DNA from: Spirochaetaceae bacterium
GTDB taxonomy: Bacteria; Spirochaetota; Spirochaetia; Treponematales; Treponemataceae
Reading direction: 5' to 3'
Length of the DNA: 64,000 nt
NCBI GenBank assembly: GCA_017614995.1
Contig: JAGAAX010000050.1
Span: 1 to 64,000, forward strand
In this document: piece by piece, positions 20,801 through 31,701 of the stretch
Layout of the letters: each line of letters opens with the position of its first letter
Position numbering within the stretch: position 1 is the stretch's first letter
Position numbers and translations under genes: made by a program
The notes under the pieces: generated by a model
What the model saw: only the letters and a program-made list of their open reading frames with translations
The model's database searches: none
Told to the model about the DNA's origin: nothing

Positions 20801-22144
20801 CTTGTTAAGGACGGTGACCGCGTTCTCAACGATGTTCCTTTGTTCAAAGTAAAGGGACAGGAAACAAAATCTACTCAGATTGCTCAGGTTCTTTTGCGCG
20901 ACGATAAAATCTATCTTGCAGGAAAAGACCAGGAAATTGAAATCCAGAACGGTTCTACTGTTAATGTTAAGGTCGGTCAGCTTGTCAACGAAGGCGAGAC
21001 AATCGCAAAGTTTGACCCGTATTCAGATCCTATTATTGCTGAAGCTTCTGGTCTTGTTCACTTTGAAGATATTATTGAAGATTTGACTCTTGAAGTTGAA
21101 GTAAACGAAGAAACAGGAACTGAAGAAAAGCGCATTTCAGACCTTCACCTTGATACACACCAGCCACGCATCTGGATTGGTGATGATGACGGTTATGAAT
21201 TGAGCTCATACAGCTTGCCTGCGGGCGCTATTCTTCAGGTTGAAGCCGGAAAGAAGATTAAAGCCGGTGACCTTATCGCCAAGATGCCGAAAGAATCATC
21301 AAAGACAAGCGATATTACCGGTGGATTGCCGCGTGTTGCAGAACTTTTTGAAGCCAGAAAGCCTAAGAACCCGGCCGTTCTTGCACAGATTTCTGGAAAG
21401 GTATTCCAGAAAGGTGTTTCAAAAGGCAAGCGTATTCTGGTTGTTGAAGACAAATACGGCAAGACATTTGAGCATCAGATTCCGATGACAAAGCGTCTGC
21501 TTGTCCGCGACGGTGACGAAGTAGTAGCAGGCGAACAGCTCTGTGACGGTTCTTTGAGCCCGCACGATATTCTTGCAATTTCAGGCGAGAATGCTTTGCA
21601 GCGCTACTTGATGGACGAAATCCAGCAGGTTTACCGCGCTCAGGGTGTAAATATCAACGACAAGCACATCGGCGTTATCGTAAGACAGATGCTCCGCAAG
21701 GTTGAGATTGTCGCTGTAGGTGATACAAGATTCATTTACGGCCAGCAGGTTGATAAATACAAGTTCCATGAAGAGAACAATAGGGTTATGGAAGAAGGCG
21801 GACAGCCGGCTGTTGCAAGACCTTTGTTCCAGGGTATCACAAAAGCTTCATTGAATATTGATTCGTTCATGTCTGCTGCTTCGTTCCAGGAGACAACACG
21901 TGTATTGACAAATGCTGCTATTGCAGGTGCTGTAGATACACTGCATGGTCTTAAGGAAAACGTAATTATCGGTCACATGATTCCTGCCGGAACAGGAAGC
22001 AGAAAATACCGCGACATCAAGCTCTTTGACTCTAATGAGACAGATCTTGATGCACAGATGAACGAAATCCTCGAAAGACGTAAGCTTGAAAAACAGGCTG
22101 AATCTGAGGACGGAGAAGACGGCGACAGCAGCAGCGAAGAGTAG
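17888..22144 (+). CDS. rpoC: DNA-directed RNA polymerase subunit beta'
   Basis: 1418 residues. It contains the N-terminal zinc site ([20 protein letters not shown]), the catalytic [12 protein letters not shown] with three Asp that bind Mg, the second zinc site ([17 protein letters not shown]), and the trigger-loop region with [25 protein letters not shown]. The acidic C-terminal tail is rich in E/D/S. The ribosome site is AGGAG. It ends in TAG. Confidence 0.99.
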   Translation: MRDIQEFDSLQIKLASPETIRAWSYGEVKKPETINYRTLRPEKDGLFCERIFGTTKEWECYCGKFKSIRYKGVICDRCGVEVTHFKVRRERMGHIDLAAPVSHIWYYRSVPSRMGLLLDLQVAALRSVLYYEKYIVIDPGDTDLKKMQLLSEDEYSEAQERYGGSFSAGMGAEAIKILLENLNLDELAAELRAKMIEKGAKSDKRLLKRVEIVENFRSSENKCSWMILDAIPVIPPELRPMVQLDGGRFATSDLNDLYRRVLNRNNRLKRLMSLSAPDIIIRNEKRMLQEAVDALFDNSKRKRVVKGASSRPLKSISDMLKGKQGRFRQNLLGKRVDYSGRSVIIVGPELKLWQCGLPTKMALELFKPFIMKKLVDKDIVYNIKKAKMLVESEATEVYQILDEVVREHPVMLNRAPTLHRLGIQAFEPVLVEGKAIRLHPLVCKAFNADFDGDQMAIHVPLTQAAQMECWTLMLSARNLLDPANGKTIVYPSQDMVLGIYYLTKIKPSGKGKGKRFSCANEVQLAAEAKNIDWQSEIKVPATKDAIDGSFKKGDLIATTAGRLIFNELMPPEVDYVNELLGDKEIRKLIEKVYKKSGPWLTVKMLDAIKACGYKYATFFGATLSMDDIIVPEEKPAIMEEANKKVAEIEKQYKHGVITQDERYNKVVEVWQKTNDNLTDIMYEKLEKDKEGFNTIYMMATSGARGSKKQISQLAAMRGLMAKPNGDIIELPIRANFKEGLSVIEFFISTSGARKGLSDTALKTAEAGYLTRRLVDIAQDVVVNEDDCGTINGIEYTALKDGDKVIETLKDRIVGRFTLERVRHPITREVICDVNQYITDELAAKIDEAGVESVKLRTVLTCESRHGVCCKCYGRNLARNKIVEIGEAVGVIAAQSIGQPGTQLTMRTFHVGGTATKVTEDDRIVLKDKVLVQSITGTHVEMEDGTWLFTRKGKMLVTRILDIVDVPKGAELLVKDGDRVLNDVPLFKVKGQETKSTQIAQVLLRDDKIYLAGKDQEIEIQNGSTVNVKVGQLVNEGETIAKFDPYSDPIIAEASGLVHFEDIIEDLTLEVEVNEETGTEEKRISDLHLDTHQPRIWIGDDDGYELSSYSLPAGAILQVEAGKKIKAGDLIAKMPKESSKTSDITGGLPRVAELFEARKPKNPAVLAQISGKVFQKGVSKGKRILVVEDKYGKTFEHQIPMTKRLLVRDGDEVVAGEQLCDGSLSPHDILAISGENALQRYLMDEIQQVYRAQGVNINDKHIGVIVRQMLRKVEIVAVGDTRFIYGQQVDKYKFHEENNRVMEEGGQPAVARPLFQGITKASLNIDSFMSAASFQETTRVLTNAAIAGAVDTLHGLKENVIIGHMIPAGTGSRKYRDIKLFDSNETDLDAQMNEILERRKLEKQAESEDGEDGDSSSEE

Positions 22145-22181
22145 CCGCCGGACTGAAAGCTTGTGCCATAGACTGTGTCTG

Positions 22182-22211
22182 TTGACATAGGCTTGCAGTT
22201 TCTGCTATCTT
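22182..22211 (+). promoter_or_regulatory. Promoter for rpsL-rpsG
   Basis: TTGACA (22182-22187) and TATCTT (22206-22211) lie 18 bases apart in the 151-base gap after rpoC, about 85 bases before rpsL. This suggests the str genes can be transcribed apart from rpoBC. Confidence 0.55.
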
Positions 22212-22295
22212 TAACAAATCTTGCAGTGAGCTGCGGATTTTCGTAATTAAATTCTGCCGGGGTGCTGACCGGTGTAAATAAATAGGAGAAGGCTA

Positions 22296-22670
22296 ATGCC
22301 TACAATTAATCAGTTGATTCGTCAGGGACGTAAATCAGCCGCGAACAGAACGAAGTCTCCCGCGCTTCAGTCTTGTCCGCAGAAACGTGGCGTTTGTACA
22401 CGTGTTATGACTGTTACCCCTAAAAAACCGAACTCGGCTCTCCGTAAGGTTGCCCGTGTTCGCTTGAGCAATGGTATTGAAGTTACTGCATATATTCCTG
22501 GAATTGGACACAACTTGCAGGAACACTCAGTTGTTCTTATCCGTGGTGGACGTGTAAAGGATCTTCCTGGTGTACGCTACCACATCATCCGCGGTACAAA
22601 AGATACTCTTGGTGTAGAAGACCGCAAGCGCGGACGCTCAAAATATGGCGCAAAGCGTCCTAAGGCATAA
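22296..22670 (+). CDS. rpsL: 30S ribosomal protein S12
   Basis: 124 residues with [20 protein letters not shown] and the decoding-centre segment [14 protein letters not shown] ([11 protein letters not shown] here). Lys in KKPNS and in RVKDLPG are wild-type, so no streptomycin-resistance change is seen at those sites. The ribosome site is AGGAGAAGG. rpsG follows after 11 bases. Confidence 0.98.
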   Translation: MPTINQLIRQGRKSAANRTKSPALQSCPQKRGVCTRVMTVTPKKPNSALRKVARVRLSNGIEVTAYIPGIGHNLQEHSVVLIRGGRVKDLPGVRYHIIRGTKDTLGVEDRKRGRSKYGAKRPKA

Positions 22671-22681
22671 GGAGACATAAG

Positions 22682-23152
22682 ATGGGAAGAAAGAATAAAT
22701 CGATTGACCGTCATGTAATGCCGGATGCCAAATACAACAGTGTAGTTGTATCAAAATTCGTCGGCAGAATGATGCTCGACGGCAAAAAAACAACTTGTGT
22801 CGGAATTATCTACGATGCAATGGACAAATTGAAGGAAAAGACTGACAAGGATCCTCTCGAAGTATTCTTGAAGGCTCTTGATAACGTAAAACCTTTGGTT
22901 GAAGTTAAGTCACGCCGCGTCGGTGGTGCTACATATCAGGTACCTATCGAAATCCGCGAAGCACGCCGTGAAGCACTTGCAATGCGCTGGATTATCGGTG
23001 CAGCACGTGCAAAGAGCGGTCACAACATGAGTGACAGACTTGCTTCTGAACTTTTGGATGCTTACAACAACACAGGTACAGCATACAAAAAGAAGGAAGA
23101 TACACATAAAATGGCTGATGCTAACAAGGCATTCGCTCATTTCAGATGGTAG
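22682..23152 (+). CDS. rpsG: 30S ribosomal protein S7
   Basis: 156 residues with the S7 signature [15 protein letters not shown] and [10 protein letters not shown], and the C-terminal FAHFRW. It organises the 3' domain of 16S rRNA. In most bacteria fusA follows; here a strong terminator follows and fusA is absent from this position. Confidence 0.98.
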   Translation: MGRKNKSIDRHVMPDAKYNSVVVSKFVGRMMLDGKKTTCVGIIYDAMDKLKEKTDKDPLEVFLKALDNVKPLVEVKSRRVGGATYQVPIEIREARREALAMRWIIGAARAKSGHNMSDRLASELLDAYNNTGTAYKKKEDTHKMADANKAFAHFRW

Positions 23153-23180
23153 TATCAATAGTCACTTAGGTGATGCAAAA

Positions 23181-23209
23181 AGAGCTGTTTTTGAACAGCT
23201 CTTTTTTTA
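23181..23209 (+). terminator. Rho-independent terminator after rpsG
   Basis: AGAGCTGTT and AACAGCTCT form a perfect stem around TTTG and run straight into seven T. This clearly ends the rpsL-rpsG transcript and separates it from tuf. Confidence 0.85.
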
Positions 23210-23798
23210 TGCCCAAAAGCATGAATTTGCGCGCGGTAGCTTCAGTTTAAAGAGAAAAACAGTCTGTTTCTGCAATTAAGTGCTATAAATTTGCAAAAAA
23301 ACGCAAAGAATTGCGCTAATTTCATTATAGCTCTTGCATAAAAAAATAATAATTGGTATAAAAGAAGTCCGAGTATTTTGCAGAAGTGTGAGAAAACTCA
23401 GGTTCTTTGAGAGTCAAAGCGTTTAGCGCAGGGCGATTAACCGTAAAGATTGCAAAATCAGGTTTCGCCGCCCTTGATGAAAAAGTTACCTGCCGTTGGC
23501 AGCAACTGCAAAAATGGTCATTAAGGGTTTTGATTGCACCGTGTTGTGCCAGGCTCTTGGATGCCAGACCGGTCATTGAACGAAGTTTGATGGTGATTGG
23601 TGGTTCCGAGCGAATCAGTTCGAAAATTATGGGCTGATATGCAAGAAAATCCGCAAAAGCGGTTATCCCATCTTTTAATCTAAATCAAATTTCTACAGGT
23701 ATATGTGTGTAATAGGTTTTTCTATTTATTATTGAGGAATCTTAAAATTAAAACACATAAATTAAATGCGATTGCCTTTATCTGTTAAGGAGGATCAA
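23210..23798. other. Long gene-less stretch upstream of tuf
   Basis: About 590 bases without a gene I can support. Short open frames on both strands (23407-23637 plus, 23325-23576 minus) have no ribosome site or family resemblance. The middle (23400-23650) is more GC-rich than its AT-rich flanks, which could mean a decayed gene or a structured RNA. One small hairpin, CCGC-AAAA-GCGG, lies at 23651-23662. The AT-rich last 120 bases presumably hold the tuf promoter and end in AAGGAGG. Confidence 0.4.
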
Positions 23799-24986
23799 AT
23801 GGCAAAGGAAAAGTTCGAGAGAACAAAGCCGCACATGAACGTTGGTACTATCGGTCACGTTGACCATGGTAAGACAACTCTTTCAGCGGCAATCACAATG
23901 CATTGTGCCAAAAAATATGGTGACAAGGCTATGAAGTATGACGAAATTGATAATGCCCCAGAGGAAAAAGCTCGTGGTATTACAATTAACACACGTCACC
24001 TTGAGTATCAGTCAGACAAACGTCACTATGCTCATATCGACTGCCCGGGACATGCTGACTATGTTAAGAACATGATTACTGGTGCTGCTCAGATGGATGG
24101 TGCTATCCTCGTTGTTTCTGCTCCAGACTCAGTTATGCCACAGACACGCGAACACATCTTGCTTGCCCGTCAGGTAGGTGTTCCAAAGATTATCGTTTTC
24201 TTGAACAAAATCGACTTGTTGGACGACCCGGATCTTCTTGAATTGGTAGAAGAAGAAGTTCGTGACGTTCTCGAATCTTACGGCTATCCACGTGATACAC
24301 CAATCGTTAAGGGTTCAGCATTCAAAGCTTTGGCTGACGGTGCTACAGCAGACGACACAAAGTGTATCGACGAATTGCTCCAGGTAATGGATACATATTT
24401 CGACGATCCAGTACGCGACAGCGATAAACCATTCTTGATGCCAATCGAAGACGTATTTACAATTTCTGGCCGCGGTACAGTAGTTACTGGCCGTATCGAG
24501 CGCGGTGTTGTAAACATGAACGATGAAGTTGAAATCATCGGTATCAAACCTACACAGAAAACTGTTGTAACAGGTATCGAAATGTTCCAGAAGACACTCG
24601 ATCAGGGTATCGCTGGTGATAACGTTGGTATTCTTCTCCGCGGTATTGAAAAGAAAGACGTTGAACGCGGTCAGGTTCTTGCTAAACCGGGTTCAATTCA
24701 CCCACATACAAAGTTCGAAGGTCAGATTTACGTTCTTACTCAGGAAGAAGGTGGACGCCACAGCCCATTCTTCACAGGTTACCGTCCTCAGTTCTATTTC
24801 AGAACTACAGACATCACAGGTTCTATCACTCTTCCAGAGGGCACTGACATGATTAAACCTGGTGACAATGCTAAGATTATCGGTGAGTTGATTCATCCAG
24901 TTGCTATGGACAAGGGTCTTAAGTTCGCTATCCGTGAGGGTGGACGCACTATCGCTTCTGGTCAGGTAACAGATATTAAAGAGTAA
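23799..24986 (+). CDS. tuf: Elongation factor Tu
   Basis: 395 residues from the ATG at 23799, which follows AAGGAGG; the frame is open for 11 more codons upstream but without a site. G motifs are GHVDHGKT (19-26), DCPGH, and NKID in [10 protein letters not shown]. It delivers aminoacyl-tRNA to the ribosome. A hairpin (TGAAATCAGGT/ACCTGGTTTCA with one mismatch) lies between tuf and rpsJ. tuf probably leads the S10 operon as well. Confidence 0.99.
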   Translation: MAKEKFERTKPHMNVGTIGHVDHGKTTLSAAITMHCAKKYGDKAMKYDEIDNAPEEKARGITINTRHLEYQSDKRHYAHIDCPGHADYVKNMITGAAQMDGAILVVSAPDSVMPQTREHILLARQVGVPKIIVFLNKIDLLDDPDLLELVEEEVRDVLESYGYPRDTPIVKGSAFKALADGATADDTKCIDELLQVMDTYFDDPVRDSDKPFLMPIEDVFTISGRGTVVTGRIERGVVNMNDEVEIIGIKPTQKTVVTGIEMFQKTLDQGIAGDNVGILLRGIEKKDVERGQVLAKPGSIHPHTKFEGQIYVLTQEEGGRHSPFFTGYRPQFYFRTTDITGSITLPEGTDMIKPGDNAKIIGELIHPVAMDKGLKFAIREGGRTIASGQVTDIKE

Positions 24987-25042
24987 ATAAGATTTTGGGT
25001 CTGAAATCAGGTCATTGACCTGGTTTCAACCCTGGAGGAAAC

Positions 25043-25351
25043 ATGGCGACCGAAAAGATTCGTGTCAGACTTCGTGCTTTTGATGTAGAGTTAATCGATC
25101 AGAGTGCAAAAGCTATAGTGCAGACTGTACAGAAAGCAGGTGCAAAGGTTTCAGGCCCTATCCCGCTTCCTACAAGAATCAATAAGGTAACTGTTTTGCG
25201 TTCTCCTCACGTAAACAAAAAGTCACGTGAGCAGTTTGAAATGAGAACACATAAACGTCTTATTGACATCATTGAGCCATCAGCAGATGTTATGGATTCA
25301 TTGATGAAGCTTGAACTGCCTGCCGGCGTTGATGTAGAAATTAAACAATAA
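25043..25351 (+). CDS. rpsJ: 30S ribosomal protein S10
   Basis: 102 residues with [22 protein letters not shown] and the [27 protein letters not shown]-type loop ([12 protein letters not shown] here). It is a 30S head protein and, as NusE, an antitermination partner of NusG. It is the first gene of the S10 series, 56 bases after tuf. Confidence 0.98.
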   Translation: MATEKIRVRLRAFDVELIDQSAKAIVQTVQKAGAKVSGPIPLPTRINKVTVLRSPHVNKKSREQFEMRTHKRLIDIIEPSADVMDSLMKLELPAGVDVEIKQ

Positions 25352-25454
25352 GCACTTTGTGCTGAATTGAAAAAAACAGTACGGTCCCCAGGATCAGGGG
25401 ATGGCGGCTGAAAAACGGGAACGGCGAAAGCTATTCTCAAGGAGAAATGTCAGA

Positions 25455-26078
25455 ATGAAAGGTCTGATTGCAAAAAAAGTGGGTATGACCCAGGTTTTTG
25501 ACGAAGACGGTAACTTGACACCTGTTACCGTGATCCACGTCGAGCCTAATACGGTTGTAGCACTTAAAGACAAGAAAACTTTTGGTTATGACGCAGTAGT
25601 TTTGGGTCTTGGTGACAAGAAAAAGTCACAGATCAAGAAACCTTATGCTGGTCAGTTTCCGGAAGGAATTACACCAAAACAGCAGCTTAAAGAATTCCGT
25701 GATTTTGAAGGCGAAGTAAAAGTTGGTGATCAAGTTGGTGTTGAGCTTTTTGAATCAGTTCGTTACCTCGATGTAACTGCAACTTCAAAAGGAAAAGGCT
25801 TCCAGGGCGTTATGAAACGCTGGGGATTCCATGGTGGACGTGCTACACATGGTTCAAAGTTTCATCGCGAGCCGGGTGGTACCGGACAGTGTACTTCACC
25901 AGGAAGATGTTTCAAGAACATTAAGATGCCTGGCCGTATGGGCCGTGAGCGTGTAACTGTTCAGAATCTTAAGATCGTTAAGATTGATCCTGAAATGAAA
26001 GTAATGATGGTTCGCGGGTCTGTGCCCGGGAATAAAGACTGTGCGCTGATCATCAAGTCTGCGGTTAAGAAATCCTAA
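25455..26078 (+). CDS. rplC: 50S ribosomal protein L3
   Basis: 207 residues. The ATG at 25455 was chosen for AAGGAG upstream and the conserved KGLIAKKVGMTQVFDEDG start; an open upstream extension to 25401 is not conserved. The L3 central block RWGFHGGRATHGSKFHREPG..GQCTSPGR is present; it reaches the peptidyl transferase centre. A small CCCC/GGGG hairpin lies in the 100-base gap after rpsJ. Confidence 0.97.
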   Translation: MKGLIAKKVGMTQVFDEDGNLTPVTVIHVEPNTVVALKDKKTFGYDAVVLGLGDKKKSQIKKPYAGQFPEGITPKQQLKEFRDFEGEVKVGDQVGVELFESVRYLDVTATSKGKGFQGVMKRWGFHGGRATHGSKFHREPGGTGQCTSPGRCFKNIKMPGRMGRERVTVQNLKIVKIDPEMKVMMVRGSVPGNKDCALIIKSAVKKS

Positions 26079-26093
26079 CGACAGGAGAAGACA

Positions 26094-26732
26094 ATGGAAA
26101 AGAAAGTCTATTCAGTCGATGGCAAAGAACTTAGAACGATTAATCTTGATGATACCGTGTTCGGCCTTCCGGTCAATGAAGATGTTATCTATTATGCCAT
26201 CAATAATGAATTAGCCAACAAGCGTGTTGGTACTGCATGTACAAAAGGACGTGCAGAGGTTCATGGCAGCAATGCTAAACCATACAAACAGAAGGGTACA
26301 GGTAATGCCCGCCGTGGTGATAAGAAATCACCTCTTGTAAGAGGCGGCGGTGTTATTTTTGGACCGAAACCAAGAGATTTTAGCTTTGCATTACCTAAAA
26401 AGGTAAAGCGTTTGGCAATGAAATCTATATTGAGCCTTAAAGCTCAGTCAGATAAGCTTACAATCGTTGAAGATTTTACTGTTGCAAGCGGAAAGACAAA
26501 AGACCTCGTAAAGATTTTGAGCAACTTCGGAAAAGATGAACGTACTGTAATCGTTCTCAAAGACGATGATGCAAAAATCAAGCAGGCCGGACGTAATATT
26601 CCGACTGTTTCGTTCCTTTCATTCAACAGACTTCGTGCACACGATTTGTTCTATGGAAAGAAGATTGTTATGCTTGAAACAGCTGCAAAGAATCTTGGTG
26701 ATTTTTACAAGGCAGAAGAAGGAGCTGAATAA
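26094..26732 (+). CDS. rplD: 50S ribosomal protein L4
   Basis: 212 residues with [24 protein letters not shown], the loop that lines the exit tunnel. In E. coli L4 represses the S10 operon; whether it does so here is unknown. Its stop shares one base with the rplW start. Confidence 0.97.
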   Translation: MEKKVYSVDGKELRTINLDDTVFGLPVNEDVIYYAINNELANKRVGTACTKGRAEVHGSNAKPYKQKGTGNARRGDKKSPLVRGGGVIFGPKPRDFSFALPKKVKRLAMKSILSLKAQSDKLTIVEDFTVASGKTKDLVKILSNFGKDERTVIVLKDDDAKIKQAGRNIPTVSFLSFNRLRAHDLFYGKKIVMLETAAKNLGDFYKAEEGAE

Positions 26733-27016
26733 TGAATTACGAAGATGTCCTTATTGAGCCTGTAATGACAGAGAAAGCAACTTTGCTTCGCGAAGAAGGC
26801 AAGTACGTATTCAAAGTACATCCTGATGCAAGCAAAATTGAAATTAAAGAAGCAGTTCGCCGTCTTTTTAATGTTAAAGTGGTTGATTGCACAGTGATGA
26901 ATGTTGACGGAAAGGTTAAGCGTGTACGCTATAGACCTGGCAAAACATCAAGCTGGAAAAAAGCAATCGTCAAATTGGCAAAAGGCGAATCAATCAAAGT
27001 GTTCGAGGGTGTATAA
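26732..27016 (+). CDS. rplW: 50S ribosomal protein L23
   Basis: 94 residues, with VLIEPVMTEKATLLREEGKYVF and the C-terminal RYRPGKTSSWKKAIVKL. It sits at the tunnel exit and docks trigger factor and SRP. Overlap with rplD (TAATG) implies translational coupling. Confidence 0.97.
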   Translation: MNYEDVLIEPVMTEKATLLREEGKYVFKVHPDASKIEIKEAVRRLFNVKVVDCTVMNVDGKVKRVRYRPGKTSSWKKAIVKLAKGESIKVFEGV

Positions 27017-27043
27017 CCTCGACGTAGTAAAAGGGGAACCTAG

Positions 27044-27868
27044 ATGGCTCTAAAAGTATATAAGCCGGTAACTGCAGGAACTCGAACACGAATCGATCTT
27101 CGCAGAGATGAAATAACCTGTGACAAACCAGAGAAGAGTTTGACATATGGTTTGCGTTCAAATGGTGGACGCGGTGCTGGTGGACGTCTTTCAGTTCGTC
27201 ACCAGGGCGGCGGACATAAACGCAAGTACCGTGAGATAGATTTTAAGAGAGAAAAGCACGGAATTCCTGGAACAGTTCGTTCTATCGAATATGATCCAAA
27301 CAGAAGTGCAAATATCGCTCTGATTTTCTATGCAGACGGTGATAAACGTTACATCATTGCACCGAAAGGTTTGCAAGTTGGACAGAAAATTCTTTCAGGT
27401 GAAAATGCAACTCCTGAAATCGGAAATGCCTTGCCGTTAGAGGTAATTCCTGTAGGTTTTACTGTTCATAATATTGAATTGACACTGGGACGTGGCGGTC
27501 AGCTTGTCCGTTCGGCCGGCGCCAGTGCACAAGTTCAGGGTAAAGAAGGTGAATATGTAATTATTCGTCTTCCTTCAGGTGAATTGCGCAAGGTTCACAA
27601 AAAGTGCTATGCAACTATTGGTATCGTTGGCAATGAAGACCACATGAACACCAGTCTTGGAAAAGCTGGTCGTGCAAGATGGAGAGGTATCAGACCTACC
27701 GTTCGCGGTATGGCTATGAACCCTGTAGATCATCCGCTCGGTGGTGGTGAAGGCGCTGGTAAAGGCCGTAACCCGGTTACTCCGTGGGGACAGCCTTGTC
27801 GTGGATACAAGACACGCAACAAGCGCAAGGTTTCTGACAAGTTTATTGTCTCGAGACGTAAGAAATAG
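27044..27868 (+). CDS. rplB: 50S ribosomal protein L2
   Basis: 274 residues with [21 protein letters not shown], and [21 protein letters not shown], which holds the catalytic-centre His. It is essential for subunit joining and peptidyl transfer. The ribosome site is AAAGGGG. It ends in TAG. Confidence 0.98.
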   Translation: MALKVYKPVTAGTRTRIDLRRDEITCDKPEKSLTYGLRSNGGRGAGGRLSVRHQGGGHKRKYREIDFKREKHGIPGTVRSIEYDPNRSANIALIFYADGDKRYIIAPKGLQVGQKILSGENATPEIGNALPLEVIPVGFTVHNIELTLGRGGQLVRSAGASAQVQGKEGEYVIIRLPSGELRKVHKKCYATIGIVGNEDHMNTSLGKAGRARWRGIRPTVRGMAMNPVDHPLGGGEGAGKGRNPVTPWGQPCRGYKTRNKRKVSDKFIVSRRKK

Positions 27869-27883
27869 TTGTAGGAGTTAACC

Positions 27884-28162
27884 GTGTCAAGATCTGTAAA
27901 AAAAGGTCCTTTCATTGAAAAGAGCCTTCTTAAAAAGGTTAATGAAATGAACAAGGTGAGCGACAAGAAAATGATTAAGACATATTCGCGTTGCTCAACA
28001 ATTATACCTGATATGGTTGGAAACACCATTTCTGTGTATAACGGCAAGTCATGGGTGCCTGTATACGTTACGGAAAACCTCGTCGGCCACAAGCTCGGCG
28101 AATTTGCTCCTACACGTACTTTCCGCGGCCATGGCGGTTCAGACAAAAAGGCTGGTAAATAG
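27884..28162 (+). CDS. rpsS: 30S ribosomal protein S19
   Basis: 92 residues beginning [18 protein letters not shown], with [24 protein letters not shown] and the C-terminal [12 protein letters not shown]. It starts with GTG after a TAGGAG site. It lies in the 30S head and contacts S13. Confidence 0.97.
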   Translation: MSRSVKKGPFIEKSLLKKVNEMNKVSDKKMIKTYSRCSTIIPDMVGNTISVYNGKSWVPVYVTENLVGHKLGEFAPTRTFRGHGGSDKKAGK

Positions 28163-28171
28163 GTGGATATG

Positions 28172-28528
28172 ATGGCTGATACAAATAACTATAAAGCCAC
28201 TACAAAATTCCTTATTGCATCACCTACAAAGGTTCGTCCAGTAGCTAATGTAATTAAACGGAAGACCTGTTCAGAGGCTATGGCAATTCTTGAGAATATG
28301 CCGCAGAAAGGCGCTAGTCTGATTCATGAAACTATGAAATCAGCTATGGCAAATGCTCTTTATGCAAATAAAAAGCTTGATGAAGATATGTTGTACGTAA
28401 AGGAAATTCGCATTGACGAAGGTCCGCGTCTTAAGAGAGTTTGGTGCCGTGCTCGTGGTAGAGCTGACATGCTCATCAGACGTATGTGCCATATTACAGT
28501 CGTAGTAGCTGAAAAGGCAGGTAAATAA
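28172..28528 (+). CDS. rplV: 50S ribosomal protein L22
   Basis: 118 residues. I prefer the ATG at 28172, five bases after AGGTGG, over the GTG at 28163 or the ATG at 28169. It contains [24 protein letters not shown] and the C-terminal beta-hairpin region [21 protein letters not shown], which lines the exit tunnel beside L4. Confidence 0.96.
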   Translation: MADTNNYKATTKFLIASPTKVRPVANVIKRKTCSEAMAILENMPQKGASLIHETMKSAMANALYANKKLDEDMLYVKEIRIDEGPRLKRVWCRARGRADMLIRRMCHITVVVAEKAGK

Positions 28529-28529
28529 C

Positions 28530-29312
28530 GTGGGACAGAAAGTAAATCCGATTGGACTGCGGCTTGGAATTAACAAAACTTGGCAGTCACGCTGGTATGC
28601 TGACCCGCGTGAATATGCTGATTTGCTTCACGAAGATCTGAAAATCAGAAAGCTCGTAAGCGAATTGCCGGAATGCAAAAATGCTGATATTGCTGAAGTT
28701 GAAATCGTAAGACATCCTCAGCGTATCACAATTGTAATTCACACAGCACGTCCTGGTGTAATTATTGGTGTTAAGGGTGCTACAATCGAAAAGATTGGTG
28801 CTGAAATTCAGAAAAGCCTGACTAAAAAGGTTCAGATTAAGATTAAAGAAATCAAAAGAGCCGAAGTCAAAGCTTCTCTTATTGCGCAGAACATCGCACG
28901 TCAGCTCGCTGGCCGCAGTTCTTTCCGCAAGTGCCTCAAACAGGCTTCTAGCAGTGCTATGAAAGCCGGAGCACAGGGCATCAAGATTCGTTTGAGCGGC
29001 CGTCTCGGCGGTGCTGAAATGACCCGTTCTGAAGAGCACAAAGAGGGACGTGTTCCTCTTCACACACTTCGTGCTGATATTGATTATGGATTCGTTGAAT
29101 CACTTACAACATTCGGAAAAATCGGTGTTAAAGTTTGGGTTTTCAACGGAATGAATTATGGTCGCGACTTAAATGAAGATGCTGGACAGCTTCTGAAAAA
29201 ACGCCGCGAACGCACTGATAAAGCTGATTCTGCTAAAGGTGATAAGCCTGCTGCTGAAAAGTCTGAGCGTAAAGAACGCGCACCACGTGCTGCTAAATCT
29301 TCAAGGAGCTAG
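28530..29312 (+). CDS. rpsC: 30S ribosomal protein S3
   Basis: 260 residues, starting with GTG one base after the rplV stop. It has [13 protein letters not shown], the KH domain with [16 protein letters not shown], and [20 protein letters not shown]. The C-terminal ~40 residues are a charged K/E/A-rich tail beyond the standard fold. It guards the mRNA entry site with S4 and S5. Confidence 0.97.
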   Translation: MGQKVNPIGLRLGINKTWQSRWYADPREYADLLHEDLKIRKLVSELPECKNADIAEVEIVRHPQRITIVIHTARPGVIIGVKGATIEKIGAEIQKSLTKKVQIKIKEIKRAEVKASLIAQNIARQLAGRSSFRKCLKQASSSAMKAGAQGIKIRLSGRLGGAEMTRSEEHKEGRVPLHTLRADIDYGFVESLTTFGKIGVKVWVFNGMNYGRDLNEDAGQLLKKRRERTDKADSAKGDKPAAEKSERKERAPRAAKSSRS

Positions 29313-29315
29313 TAG

Positions 29316-29735
29316 ATGCCACTTAGTCCTAAAAGAGTTATTCACCGAAAGGTACAGCGCGGCAGAATCCATGGCAATGCTACACGCGGAAACGAATTGG
29401 ATTTCGGTGACGTAGCACTTGTTGCAATGGAACCATTTTGGTTGACAAACCGTCAGCTGGAAGCTGCTCGTGTTGCCCTTAACCGTTATATGAATCGTCG
29501 CGGACAAGTATGGATTCGTATTTTCCCTGACAAGCCATATACAAAGAAACCTGCTGATACCCGTATGGGTAAAGGTAAGGGTGCTCCGGAATACTGGGTT
29601 GCAGTAATTAAACCGGGTCAGATTATTTTTGAAGTAGGCGGTGTTGACCGTGCAATAGCTGCAAGCGCTATGGAACTTGCAGGAAGCAAATTGCCGATTA
29701 AAACTAAAATCGCTTACAGTAATGATGTGCAATAA
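29316..29735 (+). CDS. rplP: 50S ribosomal protein L16
   Basis: 139 residues with [37 protein letters not shown] and the C-terminal [16 protein letters not shown]. It helps position tRNA in the A and P sites. The AAGGAG site overlaps the end of rpsC. Confidence 0.98.
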   Translation: MPLSPKRVIHRKVQRGRIHGNATRGNELDFGDVALVAMEPFWLTNRQLEAARVALNRYMNRRGQVWIRIFPDKPYTKKPADTRMGKGKGAPEYWVAVIKPGQIIFEVGGVDRAIAASAMELAGSKLPIKTKIAYSNDVQ

Positions 29736-29746
29736 GGAGGAATAGC

Positions 29747-29950
29747 ATGGCTAACAAAAAACAGAAAGAAATGTCTTATTCCGAATTGGTTGCTCAGCGT
29801 AATGAGCTGAAGAAGAAGTATATGGATCTTCGTTTCCAGATGGTTATCGGACACGTTGATAATCCAATGCAGAAGCGTACAATGCGCAGACAGATTGCGA
29901 CATTGAATACGCTCATCCGGCAGAAAGAAATTGCCGGACAGGATAAGTAG
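29747..29950 (+). CDS. rpmC: 50S ribosomal protein L29
   Basis: 67 residues, two helices, with LRFQMVIGHVDNPMQKRTMRRQIATLNTL, matching the L29 pattern. It sits beside L23 at the tunnel exit. It has a strong AAGGAGG site and ends in TAG. Confidence 0.95.
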   Translation: MANKKQKEMSYSELVAQRNELKKKYMDLRFQMVIGHVDNPMQKRTMRRQIATLNTLIRQKEIAGQDK

Positions 29951-29960
29951 GAGCTGACCC

Positions 29961-30230
29961 GTGGCAGAACAAGAAGTTCGTAAGGCAGTAAAACGTGAAT
30001 TTGTTGGTAAAGTAACAAGCGACAAAATGGAAAAAACTATTGTAGTTGCAGTTACAACCAAGAAATTGCACAGACTGTATAAAAAATATGTAACGCGCGT
30101 CAAGAAGTATAAGGCACATGATGAAAAGAATGATGCACACATTGGCGATACAGTTCGTATTGTTGAATGTCGTCCTCTTTCAAAAGACAAGTGCTGGCGA
30201 CTTACTGAAATTATCGAGCGGGCTAAATAA
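29961..30230 (+). CDS. rpsQ: 30S ribosomal protein S17
   Basis: 89 residues, GTG start after AGGAG. The OB-fold signature shows as [19 protein letters not shown] and [20 protein letters not shown]. It is a primary 16S rRNA binder. Confidence 0.97.
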   Translation: MAEQEVRKAVKREFVGKVTSDKMEKTIVVAVTTKKLHRLYKKYVTRVKKYKAHDEKNDAHIGDTVRIVECRPLSKDKCWRLTEIIERAK

Positions 30231-30248
30231 GCATAAGGAGAAGAAGCT

Positions 30249-30617
30249 ATGATTCAGATGCAGACGTATTTGAACGTCGCCGATAACTCCGGCGCAAAAC
30301 AAGTCCAGTGTATTAAGGTAATCGGTGGTTCTCACCGCCGTTATGCTAGTATTGGCGACGTTATCGTTGTTGCTGTAAAGGATGCAATTCCTACATCAAC
30401 AATCAAGAAGGGTACAGTTGAAAAGGCTGTTATCGTTCGCATTTCAAAGGAATATCGCCGTCCTGACGGTACTTATGTTCGTTTTGATGACAATGCTTGC
30501 GTTATCATCGACAACAACAAGAACCCGAAAGGAAAGCGTATATTTGGCCCTGTGGCTCGTGAACTTCGTGATATGGATTACATGAAGATTGTTTCACTTG
30601 CACCAGAAGTTCTGTAA
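30249..30617 (+). CDS. rplN: 50S ribosomal protein L14
   Basis: 122 residues with [24 protein letters not shown] and [23 protein letters not shown], which matches L14 closely. It lies at the subunit interface and binds L19. The AAGGAG site is nine bases upstream. Confidence 0.98.
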   Translation: MIQMQTYLNVADNSGAKQVQCIKVIGGSHRRYASIGDVIVVAVKDAIPTSTIKKGTVEKAVIVRISKEYRRPDGTYVRFDDNACVIIDNNKNPKGKRIFGPVARELRDMDYMKIVSLAPEVL

Positions 30618-30629
30618 GGAGAATAAACA

Positions 30630-30944
30630 ATGGAAAAGAAGTTTAAGATCCGCAAGGACGATATGGTTGAGATCATTGCAGGTAAAGACAAGGGTAAGCG
30701 CGGTAATGTAATCCGCGTTATCCGCGACAAGGACAGAGTTATTGTTGCAGGCGCAAACCTTGTTAAAAAGGCAATGAAGAAACGCAGCCAGCAGGATCGC
30801 GGCGGAATTGTAGAAGTTGAAGCTCCGCTGCACATTTCAAATGTTATGATCGTATGTAAAAAATGCGGTCCTACCAGAATCGGATATAAGCTCGACGGCG
30901 ACAAGAAAATTCGTGTTTGCCGTAAATGTGGAGACACACTGTAA
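30630..30944 (+). CDS. rplX: 50S ribosomal protein L24 with CxxC pairs
   Basis: 104 residues with the KOW motif [19 protein letters not shown] and [18 protein letters not shown]. The C-terminus has Cys76, Cys79, Cys97 and Cys100, a likely zinc ribbon present only in some bacterial L24 proteins. It starts 50S assembly. Its TAA overlaps the rplE start by one base. Confidence 0.97.
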   Translation: MEKKFKIRKDDMVEIIAGKDKGKRGNVIRVIRDKDRVIVAGANLVKKAMKKRSQQDRGGIVEVEAPLHISNVMIVCKKCGPTRIGYKLDGDKKIRVCRKCGDTL

Positions 30945-31495
30945 TGAGTAATTACGAACCTCGGCTTAAGAAAGTCTATAAAGACACAATCGCCCCAGAG
31001 CTCTTCAAAGAGCTCGGTTATAAGTCAGCCATGCAGATTCCTGCAATCAAAAAAATTGTAGTCAGCATGGGTGTTGGCGAAGCTCTTGCAAATAAGAAAC
31101 TCCTTGATGCCGCAGTTACTGATATAACGGCAATTACCGGTCAGAAAGCTGTAAAAACCAAGGCTAAGAAATCTATTGCAAACTTCAAGCTTCGTCAGGG
31201 AAATGAAGTTGGTGTAATGGTAACATTGCGCGGAGCACGTATGTACGAGTTCCTCGACCGTCTTATCAATGTTGCATTACCACGTGTTAAGGATTTCCGC
31301 GGAATCAAAGCAACAGGCTTTGACGGCCACGGCAATTATTCTCTTGGTATTACAGAACAAATTATTTTTCCGGAAATCGACTTTGATAAAATCGAAAGAG
31401 TTGCCGGCTTGAATATTAATATCGTAACAAGTGCAGCAACTGACAACGATGCCCGTGTTCTTCTTACCAAATTTGGCATGCCCTTCAGAAAATAA
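30944..31495 (+). CDS. rplE: 50S ribosomal protein L5
   Basis: 183 residues from the ATG at 30944, which overlaps the rplX stop (TAATG); a frame opening at 30926 inside rplX is not conserved. It has [33 protein letters not shown], and [18 protein letters not shown]. It binds 5S rRNA and contacts S13. Confidence 0.98.
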   Translation: MSNYEPRLKKVYKDTIAPELFKELGYKSAMQIPAIKKIVVSMGVGEALANKKLLDAAVTDITAITGQKAVKTKAKKSIANFKLRQGNEVGVMVTLRGARMYEFLDRLINVALPRVKDFRGIKATGFDGHGNYSLGITEQIIFPEIDFDKIERVAGLNINIVTSAATDNDARVLLTKFGMPFRK

Positions 31496-31506
31496 GTGAG
31501 GAGTTC

Positions 31507-31692
31507 ATGGCTAAGAAATGTTTGATTATTAAATCGAATGCGGAACCAAAATACAGCACAAGAAAATACAACCGCTGTAGAGTTTGTGGCCGCCCCCGTG
31601 GATATTTGCGCAAGTTCCAAATGTGTCGTGTTTGCTTCCGCAAATTAGCAAGTGAAGGCCTGTTGCCAGGCGTTACAAAGTCTAGCTGGTAG
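31507..31692 (+). CDS. rpsZ: 30S ribosomal protein S14, zinc type
   Basis: 61 residues, the short zinc-binding form, with C24-x2-C27 and C40-x2-C43 ([20 protein letters not shown]). Most Gram-negative bacteria carry the longer zinc-free form. GAGGAG site. It is in the 30S head. Confidence 0.97.
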   Translation: MAKKCLIIKSNAEPKYSTRKYNRCRVCGRPRGYLRKFQMCRVCFRKLASEGLLPGVTKSSW

Positions 31693-31701
31693 GAGAATAG
31701 A

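Noticed and set aside
23325-23637. Short open frames on both strands before tuf (76 and 83 residues)
   Set aside because: No ribosome sites, no recognisable domains, and they overlap each other; kept only as an unexplained region.
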